Positions 36,361 to 46,894 of a stretch of DNA of 64,000 bases are shown one piece after another (positions within the stretch are counted from its first letter, which is position 1; the number at the start of each line of letters is the position of its first letter). This stretch comes from Thermocaproicibacter melissae. Its GTDB lineage: Bacteria > Bacillota > Clostridia > Oscillospirales > Acutalibacteraceae. Below the pieces are notes generated by a model. The model made no database searches, had not been told where the DNA came from, and saw nothing but the letters and a program-made list of their open reading frames with translations. The translations under genes and the position numbers were made by a program. Location of the stretch: positions 124,001 to 188,000 of the forward strand of contig NZ_CP101827.1 in the NCBI RefSeq assembly GCF_024498295.1. Direction: 5' to 3'.

Positions 36361-36450
36361 GGAGTATCACCGCAATTCAGCGTAGCAACGGAAAATTGCA
36401 AAACTGTAAATTGTGGCGATAATTCACAAGAAAAATTTTACACTGGAATA

Positions 36451-37473
36451 TTAACGCTTCATCGGAAGAAAACCGATTTTCTTCATAGCCTTTCGCAGAG
36501 TGCGAATAGAAATAGAGTATGCCTTTTCGGCACCTTCCGTCCAGCACTGTTCGAGGTAATCGCGGTTCTTCATGTAGTCGTCAAAGCGTTCGCGGATGGG
36601 GCGCAGATGCTCGACGACGGCTTCGCCGACGGCGGCCTTAAATTCTCCGTATCCCTTGCCCGCAAATTCGTTCTCGATTTGCTCATACGTTTTGCCCGTC
36701 ACGCAGGAGTAGATGCTCATTAGATTGTTCACGCCGTCTTTTCCCTCGGCATAGCGCACGCAGGCTTCGCTGTCGGTAACAGCGCGCTTGAATTTGCGCA
36801 TGATATCCTCCGGCTTGTCGAGCATGGCGATGTAGGCATTTGTGTTTTCGTCCGATTTGCTCATCTTCTTTGTCGGGTCCTGCAGGGACATGATTTTTGC
36901 GCCCTGTTTCGGAATATATGCGTCCGGCACGGTGAAGGTCTGGCCGTAGATGCCGTTGAAGCGTTCGGCAATCGTGCGGGTCAACTCCAAGTGCTGCTTC
37001 TGGTCGATGCCCACCGGTACGAGGTCAGCCTGATAGAGCAAAATGTCTGCGGCCATGAGAGGAGGATACGTGAACAGGCCGGCGTTGACGTTTTCGGGGT
37101 GCTTGGCGGATTTATCCTTGAACTGCGTCATGCGCTGCAGCTCGCCGAACTGAGTGTAGCAGTCGAGGATCCAAGCCATCTGAGCGTGCGTGGGCACATG
37201 ACTCTGGACGAAGAAGATGCTCTTTTTGGGGTCGATGCCGCAGGCCAGCAGAAGCGCATAGGCTTCCAGCGTGTTGCGGCGAAAAGACGCCGGGTCCTGC
37301 CGCACGGTGATGGTATGCAGGTCTGCGAGCGCATAGATGCAGTCAAATTCATCCTGAAGGTTAATCCAGTTTTTCAGGGCGCCGAGGTAGTTGCCGAGCG
37401 TAATGGTGCCGCTCGGCTGAATGGCGCTGAATATTACTTTTTTACGGTCTTCCATATTTGCCGGTTCTGTCAT
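36451..37473 (-). CDS. trpS: Tryptophanyl-tRNA synthetase
   Basis: A 340-residue class I synthetase charging tRNA-Trp. The HIGH-like motif is SAIQPSGTITLGNYLGA near residues 16-32 and KMSKS is in PTKKMSKSDENTNAY near residue 200. Family-typical length. The first ATG was taken, with AAAGGAG 12 nt upstream; MEDRKKV, six codons later, is the alternative. The aminotransferase gene ends 30 nt upstream of it on the same strand, so the two may form one unit. Confidence 0.95.
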   Translation of the reverse strand: MTEPANMEDRKKVIFSAIQPSGTITLGNYLGALKNWINLQDEFDCIYALADLHTITVRQDPASFRRNTLEAYALLLACGIDPKKSIFFVQSHVPTHAQMAWILDCYTQFGELQRMTQFKDKSAKHPENVNAGLFTYPPLMAADILLYQADLVPVGIDQKQHLELTRTIAERFNGIYGQTFTVPDAYIPKQGAKIMSLQDPTKKMSKSDENTNAYIAMLDKPEDIMRKFKRAVTDSEACVRYAEGKDGVNNLMSIYSCVTGKTYEQIENEFAGKGYGEFKAAVGEAVVEHLRPIRERFDDYMKNRDYLEQCWTEGAEKAYSISIRTLRKAMKKIGFLPMKR

Positions 37474-37503
37474 GTTTGTCGTTTTCTCCTTTTATTTGGG
37501 TAA

Positions 37504-38691
37504 TCAGAGGATTTCATCTGCAACCTTGCCGAGAATCTGGATGCCCTTTACAAGGTTTTCATCCGTCGGCGTGGTGTAGTTGATGCGGAACGAAGAGCAT
37601 TTCTCGTTTTCGTCCGTGAGGAACGCGTTTCCAGGAACGACGCATACCTTGCGCAGAACAGCCTGCTTACTGAACTCTGCCGCGTCGGTGCCCTCCGGCA
37701 GCGTGCACCAGAAGAACAAGCCGCCCTCAATAGGCAGGTAGCTGATTTTCGGGGAGAGGTATTGGTCCATGGCGTCGGTTGCGAGCTTTGCCTTCTTGCG
37801 GTAAATGCTGCGCAGACGCTCCAAGTGGGCTTCGTAGTTGTATTTTGTCATGAATTCATAGCAGATCATCTGGCTCCAGATTGTCGTGTGAACATCCTCC
37901 CCCTGCTTGCAGACGACCATTTTCTGAATAATCGGCTGCGGAGCAATGCAGTAGCCGACGCGGATGCCCGGGGAGATGACCTTGGAGAACGTGCCCGCGT
38001 AGACAACAATGCCGTCCTCGTCCAAAGATTTGATGGCTTCGATGTGTTCGCCGGCGAAGCGGATGTCGCCGTACGGATTGTCTTCCAAAATCAGGACGCC
38101 GTACTTTTTCGCAAGCTCATACATACGGCGGCGCTTTTCGGCGCTCATGGTAACGCCCGTTGGGTTCTGGAAGTTCGGAATGGTGTAAATGAACTTGACG
38201 TTTTTTTCCTCTTTCAGCGCGGTTTCAAGTGCGTCCATGTTCATTCCGTCCGGTTCCACCGGCACGCCGCGCAAATGCGCACGGTAGGAGCGGAACGTGT
38301 TCAGCGAACCGATGAAGCTCGGCGCTTCGCAGAGAACGGTGTCGCCTTCGTTCAGAACGGATTTGGAAAGGAGGTCCATGACCTGTTGGGCGCCGCTCAT
38401 GATAATCAGATTATCAAAGCTGCGGCCGATATTGTGCTTCTCCTTCATGTACGACGTGAGGTAGTCACGCAGGGGCGTGTAGCCTTCCGTCAGGCCGTAC
38501 TGGAGCGCGTCAATGGGGTGGCTGCGGAAGATTTCTGCGGAGATTTCGGCAATCTCTTTTGCCGGAAAAGCCTCCGGCGCCGGGTTGCCGGCAGAAAGTG
38601 AAACAACAGCCGGGTCCGCCGCGTACTTGAAGATCTCTCGAATCGCCGACGGTTTCAGCGTCTGCACGCGGTCAGAAAACACATAGTTCAT
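37504..38691 (-). CDS. PLP-dependent aminotransferase (class I/II, LysN/2-aminoadipate type)
   Basis: A 395-residue fold-type I aminotransferase. Key segments: AGNPAPEAFP near the N-terminus, QYGLTEGYTPLRDYL, IMSGAQQVMDLL, the Asn in IPNFQNPTGVTM, the Asp/Tyr in LEDNPYGDIRF, the PLP Lys in YAGTFSKVISPGIRVGY and the carboxylate-binding Arg in SFRINYTTP. It belongs to the free-standing MocR-like group that includes 2-aminoadipate and aromatic or branched-chain aminotransferases, so the amino acid substrate is open. The start MNYVFSDR follows GGAAGGAAGAACCCG. Confidence 0.9.
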   Translation of the reverse strand: MNYVFSDRVQTLKPSAIREIFKYAADPAVVSLSAGNPAPEAFPAKEIAEISAEIFRSHPIDALQYGLTEGYTPLRDYLTSYMKEKHNIGRSFDNLIIMSGAQQVMDLLSKSVLNEGDTVLCEAPSFIGSLNTFRSYRAHLRGVPVEPDGMNMDALETALKEEKNVKFIYTIPNFQNPTGVTMSAEKRRRMYELAKKYGVLILEDNPYGDIRFAGEHIEAIKSLDEDGIVVYAGTFSKVISPGIRVGYCIAPQPIIQKMVVCKQGEDVHTTIWSQMICYEFMTKYNYEAHLERLRSIYRKKAKLATDAMDQYLSPKISYLPIEGGLFFWCTLPEGTDAAEFSKQAVLRKVCVVPGNAFLTDENEKCSSFRINYTTPTDENLVKGIQILGKVADEIL

Positions 38692-38853
38692 CGGGTTCTT
38701 CCTTCCTTCCATAAAATGCCGCTTTCCGCAAGGCAATATTCCAAGTGATTGCTAATTATTGTAACACACAATTGCCCACTTGAACAGAATGACCCGAATT
38801 CTTTTCAATCCATCCGCTTTCGAGCTAATCCGTCGATTTTTTTACTCCAAGTT

Positions 38854-38886
38854 ATGACAATCTGTTCAATATCCAGAATGTATAAT
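38854..38886 (+). promoter_or_regulatory. Candidate Spo0A-activated promoter of spoIIE
   Basis: ATGACA and a perfect TATAAT are separated by 21 bp, longer than normal sigma-A spacing and equal to the spacing known for the B. subtilis spoIIE promoter, which needs Spo0A~P. A CGTCGAT sequence about 20 bp upstream is a 5/7 match to the 0A box TGTCGAA. Confidence 0.45.
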
Positions 38887-38968
38887 AAATTCAGAAAGAT
38901 TTCGCACCAGACTGGCGGCTTGAAAACCGCCGCGCGGACGGAAAAATTACGGATGTGATAAAAGAACT

Positions 38969-41293
38969 ATGATAGCGGAGAAAACAAAGCGAATCCGTTT
39001 CTCGCAGGCAGCAGCCGTTCCCGCAAAGCTGGCGGCAAGGCAACTTGCCGCCTTTACAATTGGTCTGCTCTGTTCGAGAGGGGTTGTGTTCGGGCAGTAT
39101 GCCCCGTTTGGAGTTGCCGTGGTCGCTGCAGGGCCGTATTCGGTTCTGTTCAGCCTGACCCTCGGCAGCGCGATTGGATATATGCTGCCGTCCGGCATGG
39201 TTGTGCCGGTGCATTACCTTGCGGCAGTCATTGCCGCAGCGGCAATCCGCTGGGCGCTCAACGACCTAGTAAAACTGCGGATGCACCCGATTTTTGCGCC
39301 GTCGGCTGCATTTCTTCCGCTTTTAACGACATCAATTGCGGTCGCGGCGGTCAGCAGTGCGACCTTTTCCGAAACGGTGATGTATGTTTCCGAATCTCTG
39401 CTCGCGGGCGTCTCGGCGTATTTCTTCCGGAGAAGCATTACGGCGGCTGAGTCGGAGCGCAGCGCCGCAGAGTGGACTCCGCAGGAGATAGCCTGCGCGG
39501 CGTTCACCATCAGCGTGCTTCTGCTATCCTTTTCCGAGCTTACGCTCTGGGGCGTTTCGGTGGGCAGAGTCCTTGCCATTCTTGCGGTGCTGTTCGCGGC
39601 GCGCTACGGCGGCGTTGCAGGCGGAAGCATTGCGGGCGTAACGGCGGGGCTTACGTTCAGCCTTGCGACATCGGGCCTTAACTATGTTTCGGGAGCCTAT
39701 GCGCTCGGCGGCCTCGTTGCCGGACTGTTTTCACCGCTCGGGCGGCTTGCTTCCGCTGCGGCTTTCGTGCTGGCAAACGGAATCGCCTCCCTTCAGGTAG
39801 GAAATCAAAAAGCGGTTATCGTTGGGCTTTATGAGGTCGCGGCTGCGACGGTGATTTATCTTTTACTGCCCGCGAAAACCGGCAGTTTTCTCGTAGGCGT
39901 GTTTTCCCGCCGGGATGACAGTGAGAGTGCAGAGGGGCTTCGCAAATCCATCGTGATGAAGCTCGATTTTGCCGCCAAAGCGCTCGAAGGGGTAGCCACC
40001 TCCGTGGAGGAGGTCTCCCGCCGTTTGGAGCAAACAGCCGCGCCGGATATTGACGACGTTTACAACAAGACAATCGAGCATGTCTGCCGCACCTGCGGTC
40101 TGAAAGGCTATTGCTGGGAGAAAAGCTACAACAAGACGATGGATGCATTCAACAACCTGACCCCTACCTTGCGCGAAAAGAGGAAGGTGGAACACGACGA
40201 TTTCCGTGAGGAATTCCGCACGCACTGCAGCAGAGTGGACAGGCTTGCGGAATCCATCAATAAGTACTATGCCGATTTCTGCGCTATGGAGGCGGCGGAA
40301 AAGCGCGCAAAGCAGATTCGCAGCATGGTGGCCGAGCAGTTCACCATCACCGGAAGTATGCTCGAAGACATGGCTTCCGACATGGAGATGTGTGAAAAAT
40401 ACGACCCGGCCGCAACCCAGAAGACTGCGGAAGTCCTGCGTCTGGCAGGAATCCAGCCCATGAGCGTGAGCTGCCGCATCGACCGGTTCGGGCACATGTC
40501 TGCCGAAGCAGTCGCGGCGCTGCCGCAGTCCGGCAGAATCAACCGCTCGAAGCTCAGAGAGGAACTCTCCCGCGCATGCGGGCGTGAGTTCGACGTCCCC
40601 GCCATCACAACGGAAGCGGGAAAATGCCGAATTCAAATCAATGAGCGGGCTGCCTACAAGGTAAAAACAGGCTGTGCGCAGCACATCTGCGGCAACGGCA
40701 AACTTTGCGGAGACTGCTGGACGAGCTTTCCCGACGGCAGCGGACGCGTGGTTTCCATTCTGTGCGACGGAATGGGTACGGGCGGCCGTGCGGCGGTGGA
40801 CGGCGCAATGGCGAGCGGAATTATGGAACGCCTCGTCAAAGCGGGCATCGGGTTCGATACCGGCCTGCGCATTGTGAATTCGGCGCTCGTCGCGAAATCG
40901 GGCGATGAGTCGCTTTCCACCATGGACGTCTCCGTAATTGACCTCTACACCGGTGAGGTAACCCTGCTCAAGGCCGGTGCGCCGGGGGCAATTCTGCGCA
41001 AAAAAGGGCATGCCGTTGTTCGCGACACGCCCGGTCTGCCGATTGGAATTTTGAATGAAGCCAGTTTCAACCGCTCCGCCGACTCGCTCTCAGACGGAGA
41101 TTTGCTCGTGATGCTTTCCGACGGTGCTCTCAGCTCCGGCAGCGACTGGATTTGCGAGGAAGTCGAAAAATGGGACGGCACGCTTCCGCAGGAGCTTGCG
41201 GAGACCATTGTCTCCAAGGCGATTGCCCGCCGTTCCGACGGACATGACGACGACATCACCGCGCTTGTGCTGATGCTGTGCAAAGCGGAGTGA
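38969..41293 (+). CDS. spoIIE: Stage II sporulation protein E, PP2C phosphatase
   Basis: A 774-residue membrane-bound serine phosphatase that dephosphorylates SpoIIAA and so activates sigma-F in the forespore, and helps polar septation. The N-terminal region to about residue 320 contains roughly ten membrane helices. A central domain carries a cysteine cluster VCRTCGLKGYCWEKS (about 370-385). The C-terminal PP2C domain (about 555-772) has the metal motifs LCDGMGTGGRAAVDG and MLSDGALSSGSDW, then RSDGHDDDITALVL. The ATG has only weak SD similarity upstream. Convergent with tatD. Confidence 0.95.
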   Translation: MIAEKTKRIRFSQAAAVPAKLAARQLAAFTIGLLCSRGVVFGQYAPFGVAVVAAGPYSVLFSLTLGSAIGYMLPSGMVVPVHYLAAVIAAAAIRWALNDLVKLRMHPIFAPSAAFLPLLTTSIAVAAVSSATFSETVMYVSESLLAGVSAYFFRRSITAAESERSAAEWTPQEIACAAFTISVLLLSFSELTLWGVSVGRVLAILAVLFAARYGGVAGGSIAGVTAGLTFSLATSGLNYVSGAYALGGLVAGLFSPLGRLASAAAFVLANGIASLQVGNQKAVIVGLYEVAAATVIYLLLPAKTGSFLVGVFSRRDDSESAEGLRKSIVMKLDFAAKALEGVATSVEEVSRRLEQTAAPDIDDVYNKTIEHVCRTCGLKGYCWEKSYNKTMDAFNNLTPTLREKRKVEHDDFREEFRTHCSRVDRLAESINKYYADFCAMEAAEKRAKQIRSMVAEQFTITGSMLEDMASDMEMCEKYDPAATQKTAEVLRLAGIQPMSVSCRIDRFGHMSAEAVAALPQSGRINRSKLREELSRACGREFDVPAITTEAGKCRIQINERAAYKVKTGCAQHICGNGKLCGDCWTSFPDGSGRVVSILCDGMGTGGRAAVDGAMASGIMERLVKAGIGFDTGLRIVNSALVAKSGDESLSTMDVSVIDLYTGEVTLLKAGAPGAILRKKGHAVVRDTPGLPIGILNEASFNRSADSLSDGDLLVMLSDGALSSGSDWICEEVEKWDGTLPQELAETIVSKAIARRSDGHDDDITALVLMLCKAE

Positions 41294-41297
41294 ACGC

Positions 41298-42083
41298 TTA
41301 CTCGGCTTCTTCGGAGCCGAGGAACAGCCGGCAGGCGTTGCGATGCGCCTTGAAAATGAGTTCCTGCGTATCTTCTTCACGAATTTCCGCAATGCGCTCC
41401 GCCGTGTAGGCAATCAGTGACGAATCGTTGCGCTTCCCGCGGAATGGAACCGGCGCCATATAGGGGCAGTCCGTCTCGAGAAGAAGACGGTCGGCGGGCA
41501 CCATTTTTGCGACCTCAACAGGCACGCGCGCGTTCTTGAAGGTAACTGCACCGCCAAGGCCGATATACATGCCGAGCCGCAGCACCTCTTTTGCCATTTC
41601 CACACTGCCCGAGAAGCAGTGCACCACGCCGCGCGGCCGATGCTTTTTGAGCAGTTCCATCGTGTCGCCGTGCGCGTCGCGGTCGTGGACAATAATCGGC
41701 AGGTTCATTTCGTTCGCAAGCAGAATCTGCTTTTCAAAAACATCCCGCTGCACTTCGTGCGGCGGATTTTCTTCAAAGTGGTAATCAAGGCCAATTTCGC
41801 CGACAGCCACCATCTTCGGCTGAGCGAGCAGCGCTTTGAGCTGTTCCTCCCAGTCTGCGGGAAGGTCGTGTGCTTCTTCGGGGTGGATTCCCGCAGCGGC
41901 GTAAAAATATGGGTATTTTTTCGCGAGGGCTGCCGCTTTGCAGGAAGACGCAAGGTCAGCCCCGCAGTTGAGCACGCGGGAGACGCCGAGATTGGGAAGT
42001 TCGACGAGAAGCTGTTCACGGTCCTCGTCAAAGGACTTGTCGTCGTAATGTGCGTGGCTGTCGAAGATATTGCTATATTTCAT
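41298..42083 (-). CDS. tatD: TatD-family metal-dependent deoxyribonuclease
   Basis: A 261-residue TIM-barrel nuclease. Metal ligands: FDSHAHYDD (two His) at the start, Glu in VAVGEIGLDYHF, His in PIIVHDRDAHGD and VVHCFSGS, Asp in LLETDCPYMAP. Length is typical. It follows metG by 114 nt, the order seen in many Firmicutes (metG-tatD), but a strong hairpin between them may end most metG transcripts. Confidence 0.95.
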   Translation of the reverse strand: MKYSNIFDSHAHYDDKSFDEDREQLLVELPNLGVSRVLNCGADLASSCKAAALAKKYPYFYAAAGIHPEEAHDLPADWEEQLKALLAQPKMVAVGEIGLDYHFEENPPHEVQRDVFEKQILLANEMNLPIIVHDRDAHGDTMELLKKHRPRGVVHCFSGSVEMAKEVLRLGMYIGLGGAVTFKNARVPVEVAKMVPADRLLLETDCPYMAPVPFRGKRNDSSLIAYTAERIAEIREEDTQELIFKAHRNACRLFLGSEEAE

Positions 42084-42100
42084 GTTTTTCCTCCCTATGC

Positions 42101-42133
42101 AAAACGCGGTCCCCTATAAAGGGACCGCGTTTT
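42101..42133 (-). terminator. Hairpin between metG and tatD
   Basis: A perfect 13-bp stem AAAACGCGGTCCC with its complement and a 7-base loop. On the minus strand it ends in GTTTTGC, so it can terminate metG transcription, with some read-through to tatD. Confidence 0.75.
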
Positions 42134-42197
42134 GAAATCATCCGGCAGTGCCGGAGCGATCGATTTCTGTTCTGCGGTCTGCAACCGCACGAATGTG

Positions 42198-44168
<1,971 letters not shown>

Positions 44169-44193
44169 CTACGCTAATTTGTTAGTATATCAT

Positions 44194-44223
44194 TTCTCCG
44201 CGGAAAATGAAATCCGCGGAGAA
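44194..44223 (-). terminator. Hairpin downstream of the LCP gene
   Basis: A perfect 10-bp stem TTCTCCGCGG with its complement and a 10-base A-rich loop, between the LCP gene and metG. There is no clear T run, so terminator function is likely but not certain. Confidence 0.5.
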
Positions 44224-44262
44224 GAATTCGCATAAAATGATTTTCTCTAGGCAAAAATCCGT

Positions 44263-45339
44263 TTAATCGGAAGATTCTGAGGGGATTGTTTCCCCATAGA
44301 GGAATTGGCGGAGCAGCGCGCAGTTTTTCTCCAAGTCAAGCACCAGCACGTCGCCAGCGCCGGGAACGTCTGATTTGTCCGTGAACGTATCGGGCGCAGG
44401 TATCTGCATGGATTCTATTTTGTAGGAGGAAAGATCCACGCCTATCGAAGCAAGATAGAGAATTTCACTGTCGTTGAGGTTTGTTTTAACATACGGAAGA
44501 TAATCATAAAGAATTTGGCTGGACTGGAGCAGATTCATGCCTTTAATTTTTTGAATCATAAGCTGAATAATTTGACGTTGCCGGCTTGTCCGTCCATAAT
44601 CGTCGTGGCCGAATTCATCGGTGGCATGACGGATACGCGCGTAGTAGAGGCACTGCGCTCCGTTCAAATGATTAATGCCTTCTTTAAAGTGGGTGCCGAT
44701 ATTTTTGTTCATTTCCCTGCAGGTCGCCTTAGACATCGGCACGTCCAGCCCGCCCATCTTGTCAATGACTGCCGCGAAGTTTTCAAAATTGATAGAAACG
44801 TAGTGGTCAACATCTATGCGGAAATTGTTTTCGAGCGTCTGCATGGTCAACGCGACACCGCCGTTTGAATAGGCGGCATTCAGCTTTTTCTTGCCGATGG
44901 TGGGGATTTCGAGGTAAGAGTCGCGCAGGAAGGAAACGAGCCGAATCGCTTTTGAATCACTGTCAATGGAGATCAACATCATGCTGTCGGACCGGCCGTC
45001 GGAACCGTCGTCGTTCTCGTCCACACCCAGCAGGAGGATGTTCATAACGCCCTGCTGCGTTTTTACGGCCCACTGCGGCGCTTCTGAAGGCTGTTCCTCA
45101 TATTGCTGAAGAGCCTCGCTGTTCACAGGATCCGATCGGTTGAGACGCGACATCATCATACTCACATAGATAAATCCGATGCCGCATAAGAGAAGAATCA
45201 GAAAGACAATCGTAAGGATCACTGTTTTTACAGCCTTGCTGTGAGATTTCACACTGTCTGAATTTTTTCGTTCGGAACTGTCAAAAGTATATCCGTCATT
45301 AAGGGAGTTACCGGAATTTAGTTTGCTACGCTTTTTCAT
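44263..45339 (-). CDS. LytR-CpsA-Psr (LCP) family cell-wall ligase
   Basis: A 358-residue membrane-anchored enzyme predicted to attach wall teichoic acid or capsule-type glycopolymers to peptidoglycan. A basic cytoplasmic N-terminus is followed by a single membrane helix (VILTIVFLILLLCGIGFIYVS, about 38-58) and an extracellular LCP domain from about 95 to 270: DENDDGSDGRSDSMMLISID, SFLRDSYLEIP, and the Arg-rich motif RIRHATDEFGHDDYGRTSRQRQ. The start MKKRSKL has AGAGGTAAAAAAT before it; an upstream ATG has no site. Confidence 0.92.
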   Translation of the reverse strand: MKKRSKLNSGNSLNDGYTFDSSERKNSDSVKSHSKAVKTVILTIVFLILLLCGIGFIYVSMMMSRLNRSDPVNSEALQQYEEQPSEAPQWAVKTQQGVMNILLLGVDENDDGSDGRSDSMMLISIDSDSKAIRLVSFLRDSYLEIPTIGKKKLNAAYSNGGVALTMQTLENNFRIDVDHYVSINFENFAAVIDKMGGLDVPMSKATCREMNKNIGTHFKEGINHLNGAQCLYYARIRHATDEFGHDDYGRTSRQRQIIQLMIQKIKGMNLLQSSQILYDYLPYVKTNLNDSEILYLASIGVDLSSYKIESMQIPAPDTFTDKSDVPGAGDVLVLDLEKNCALLRQFLYGETIPSESSD

Positions 45340-45416
45340 ATTTTTTACCTCTGATAAATGAATCCCCATTGAATCCCCATCGTGGAGAAAGGGCGTCTAA
45401 ATCAAGACTCCCGCGG

Positions 45417-45444
45417 TTGTATTTCTACCGCAGTTTGTTATAAT
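45417..45444 (+). promoter_or_regulatory. Promoter of the small membrane ORF and flavoprotein genes
   Basis: TTGTAT and TATAAT with a 16-bp spacer, about 50 bp upstream of the 40-residue ORF. Confidence 0.55.
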
Positions 45445-45493
45445 GTTTATAACGTATATTGTAAGTTAATTTGTAGAGGGCAAATTTCTAATT

Positions 45494-45616
45494 ATGAAAA
45501 ATAAACAAAAATTCAAACAAGGGAATAACAGAACATATACGCTGGCTGCACGCATTGTGGCACTCGTATGTGCTTTGCTGATTGCCGCTTCGGCATTTGT
45601 GTTCTTGTTTTTTTGA
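45494..45616 (+). CDS. Small single-pass membrane protein, 40 residues
   Basis: Reads MKNKQKFKQGNNRTYT, then a hydrophobic helix ALVCALLIAASAFVFLFF to the stop. A positively charged N-terminus with a C-terminal membrane helix is typical of clostridial membrane micropeptides. AGAGGG lies 13 nt before the ATG, a weak site. It starts the transcript that continues into the two flavoprotein genes 38 nt downstream. Function unknown. Confidence 0.5.
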   Translation: MKNKQKFKQGNNRTYTLAARIVALVCALLIAASAFVFLFF

Positions 45617-45654
45617 ATTTGAGCGTAGATTCACTGGGTTGAAAGGAGAAAAGA

Positions 45655-46884
45655 ATGTACGACATCGCGGTCGTCGGAGGAGGAGCCTCCGGCCTTGCCG
45701 CAGCGTTAGCCGCTGCAGAAACGGCTGAAAAAGCGGGCAGGACGCTCAAAATCGCTGTTTTGGAAAAAAATCCTCGGGTGGGAAAAAAGCTGCTGCTTAC
45801 GGGCAACGGACGCTGCAACCTCACGAACCGCAACGCTGGGCCGGGACGGTATTACGGCGACACAGACGCAGCCGCGGGAATTTTGCACCGTTTCCCGCCG
45901 GAGAAGATTATCCGCCTGTTCCAAAGCCACGGGCTTCTCTGCCGGACTTTGGACGAAGGCCGCGTTTATCCATATAGCCTTCAGGCTTCCTCTGTGCTGA
46001 ATGTTCTTCGCCTGAGCCTTGAAGCCGCAGGGGTAGAAACACTCTGCGATTTTGCCGTAAGAAGCATTGAGGCTACCCACGGCGGATTTGCACTGATTTC
46101 CGAAAAAAAGAGCGTGAAGGCCAAACGAGTCATTGTTGCCTGCGGCGGAAAGGCCTGCCCGCAGTCCGGTTCAGACGGAGACGGGTATGCGCTGCTCAGA
46201 CCGTATGGCCACACAGTGAGTCGGCTCAGCCCTGCGCTGACGCAGGTTCGTACTGACCCAAAACTCGTAAGACCTCTCAAGGGCGTGCGCTGCATGGCAG
46301 AGGCTGCTTTGATGCAGGGCGGCCGCAAAATCAAAACGACGCGGGGAGAAGTTCAGTTTACGGAAAACTCTCTCTCCGGAATCTGTATTTTTGAGTTTGC
46401 CCGCTTTCTGGGCAGTTATGAACCAAAGACACTTGAAATCACGCTTGACCTCGCTCCCGAATATCGAGCGGAGGAGCTGGAAAGGCTGATTCGTACGCGG
46501 GCGGATGCCTGCGGTGATATGCCGGCGTTTGCTGCGTTGGAAGGAATTCTCTGTAAACCGCTCGCCATCGAAGTGATGAGAAGAGCACTTCAAGGAGCAT
46601 CCGTTTCGGCAAGCTCGCTGACCGCACAGAATGTAAAAAACGCAGCGGCGACGTTGAAACAGTACCGTTTTCCCGTTTTGGGAACAGCTCCGTGGCAGAA
46701 CGCGCAGGTAACAGCGGGCGGCGTACCGCTTTCCGAAGTGGATGAGAACCTGCAGTCGCGTTTCTGCAAGGGACTGTACCTCTGCGGGGAATTGTTGAAT
46801 CTTGACGGAGAATGCGGCGGCTTCAACCTTCACTGGGCATGGGCCAGCGGCATTACGGCGGGAAACGCCGCAGCAGGAATTTGA
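45655..46884 (+). CDS. HI0933-like NAD(P)/FAD-dependent oxidoreductase (BaiN/RdsA type)
   Basis: A 409-residue flavoprotein. The FAD-binding motif VVGGGASGLAAALAAAE is at residues 5-21; the family segment NPRVGKKLLLTGNGRCNLTNRN is near 40-60; a second dinucleotide region is VIVACGGKACPQSGSDGDGY near 165; the C-terminal signature GLYLCGELLNLDGECGGFNLHWAWASG. Members include BaiN, implicated in bile acid dehydroxylation, and many of unknown substrate. GGTTGAAAGGAGAAAAGA precedes the ATG. It is followed 10 nt later by another flavoprotein. Confidence 0.92.
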   Translation: MYDIAVVGGGASGLAAALAAAETAEKAGRTLKIAVLEKNPRVGKKLLLTGNGRCNLTNRNAGPGRYYGDTDAAAGILHRFPPEKIIRLFQSHGLLCRTLDEGRVYPYSLQASSVLNVLRLSLEAAGVETLCDFAVRSIEATHGGFALISEKKSVKAKRVIVACGGKACPQSGSDGDGYALLRPYGHTVSRLSPALTQVRTDPKLVRPLKGVRCMAEAALMQGGRKIKTTRGEVQFTENSLSGICIFEFARFLGSYEPKTLEITLDLAPEYRAEELERLIRTRADACGDMPAFAALEGILCKPLAIEVMRRALQGASVSASSLTAQNVKNAAATLKQYRFPVLGTAPWQNAQVTAGGVPLSEVDENLQSRFCKGLYLCGELLNLDGECGGFNLHWAWASGITAGNAAAGI

Positions 46885-46894
46885 CGGAGGAAAG

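Noticed and set aside
38749-38968. A small ORF and possible RNA element between the aminotransferase and spoIIE genes
   Set aside because: The peptide has no ribosome binding site or protein-like pattern, and no riboswitch fold could be drawn by eye; the region is explained by the two divergent promoters.
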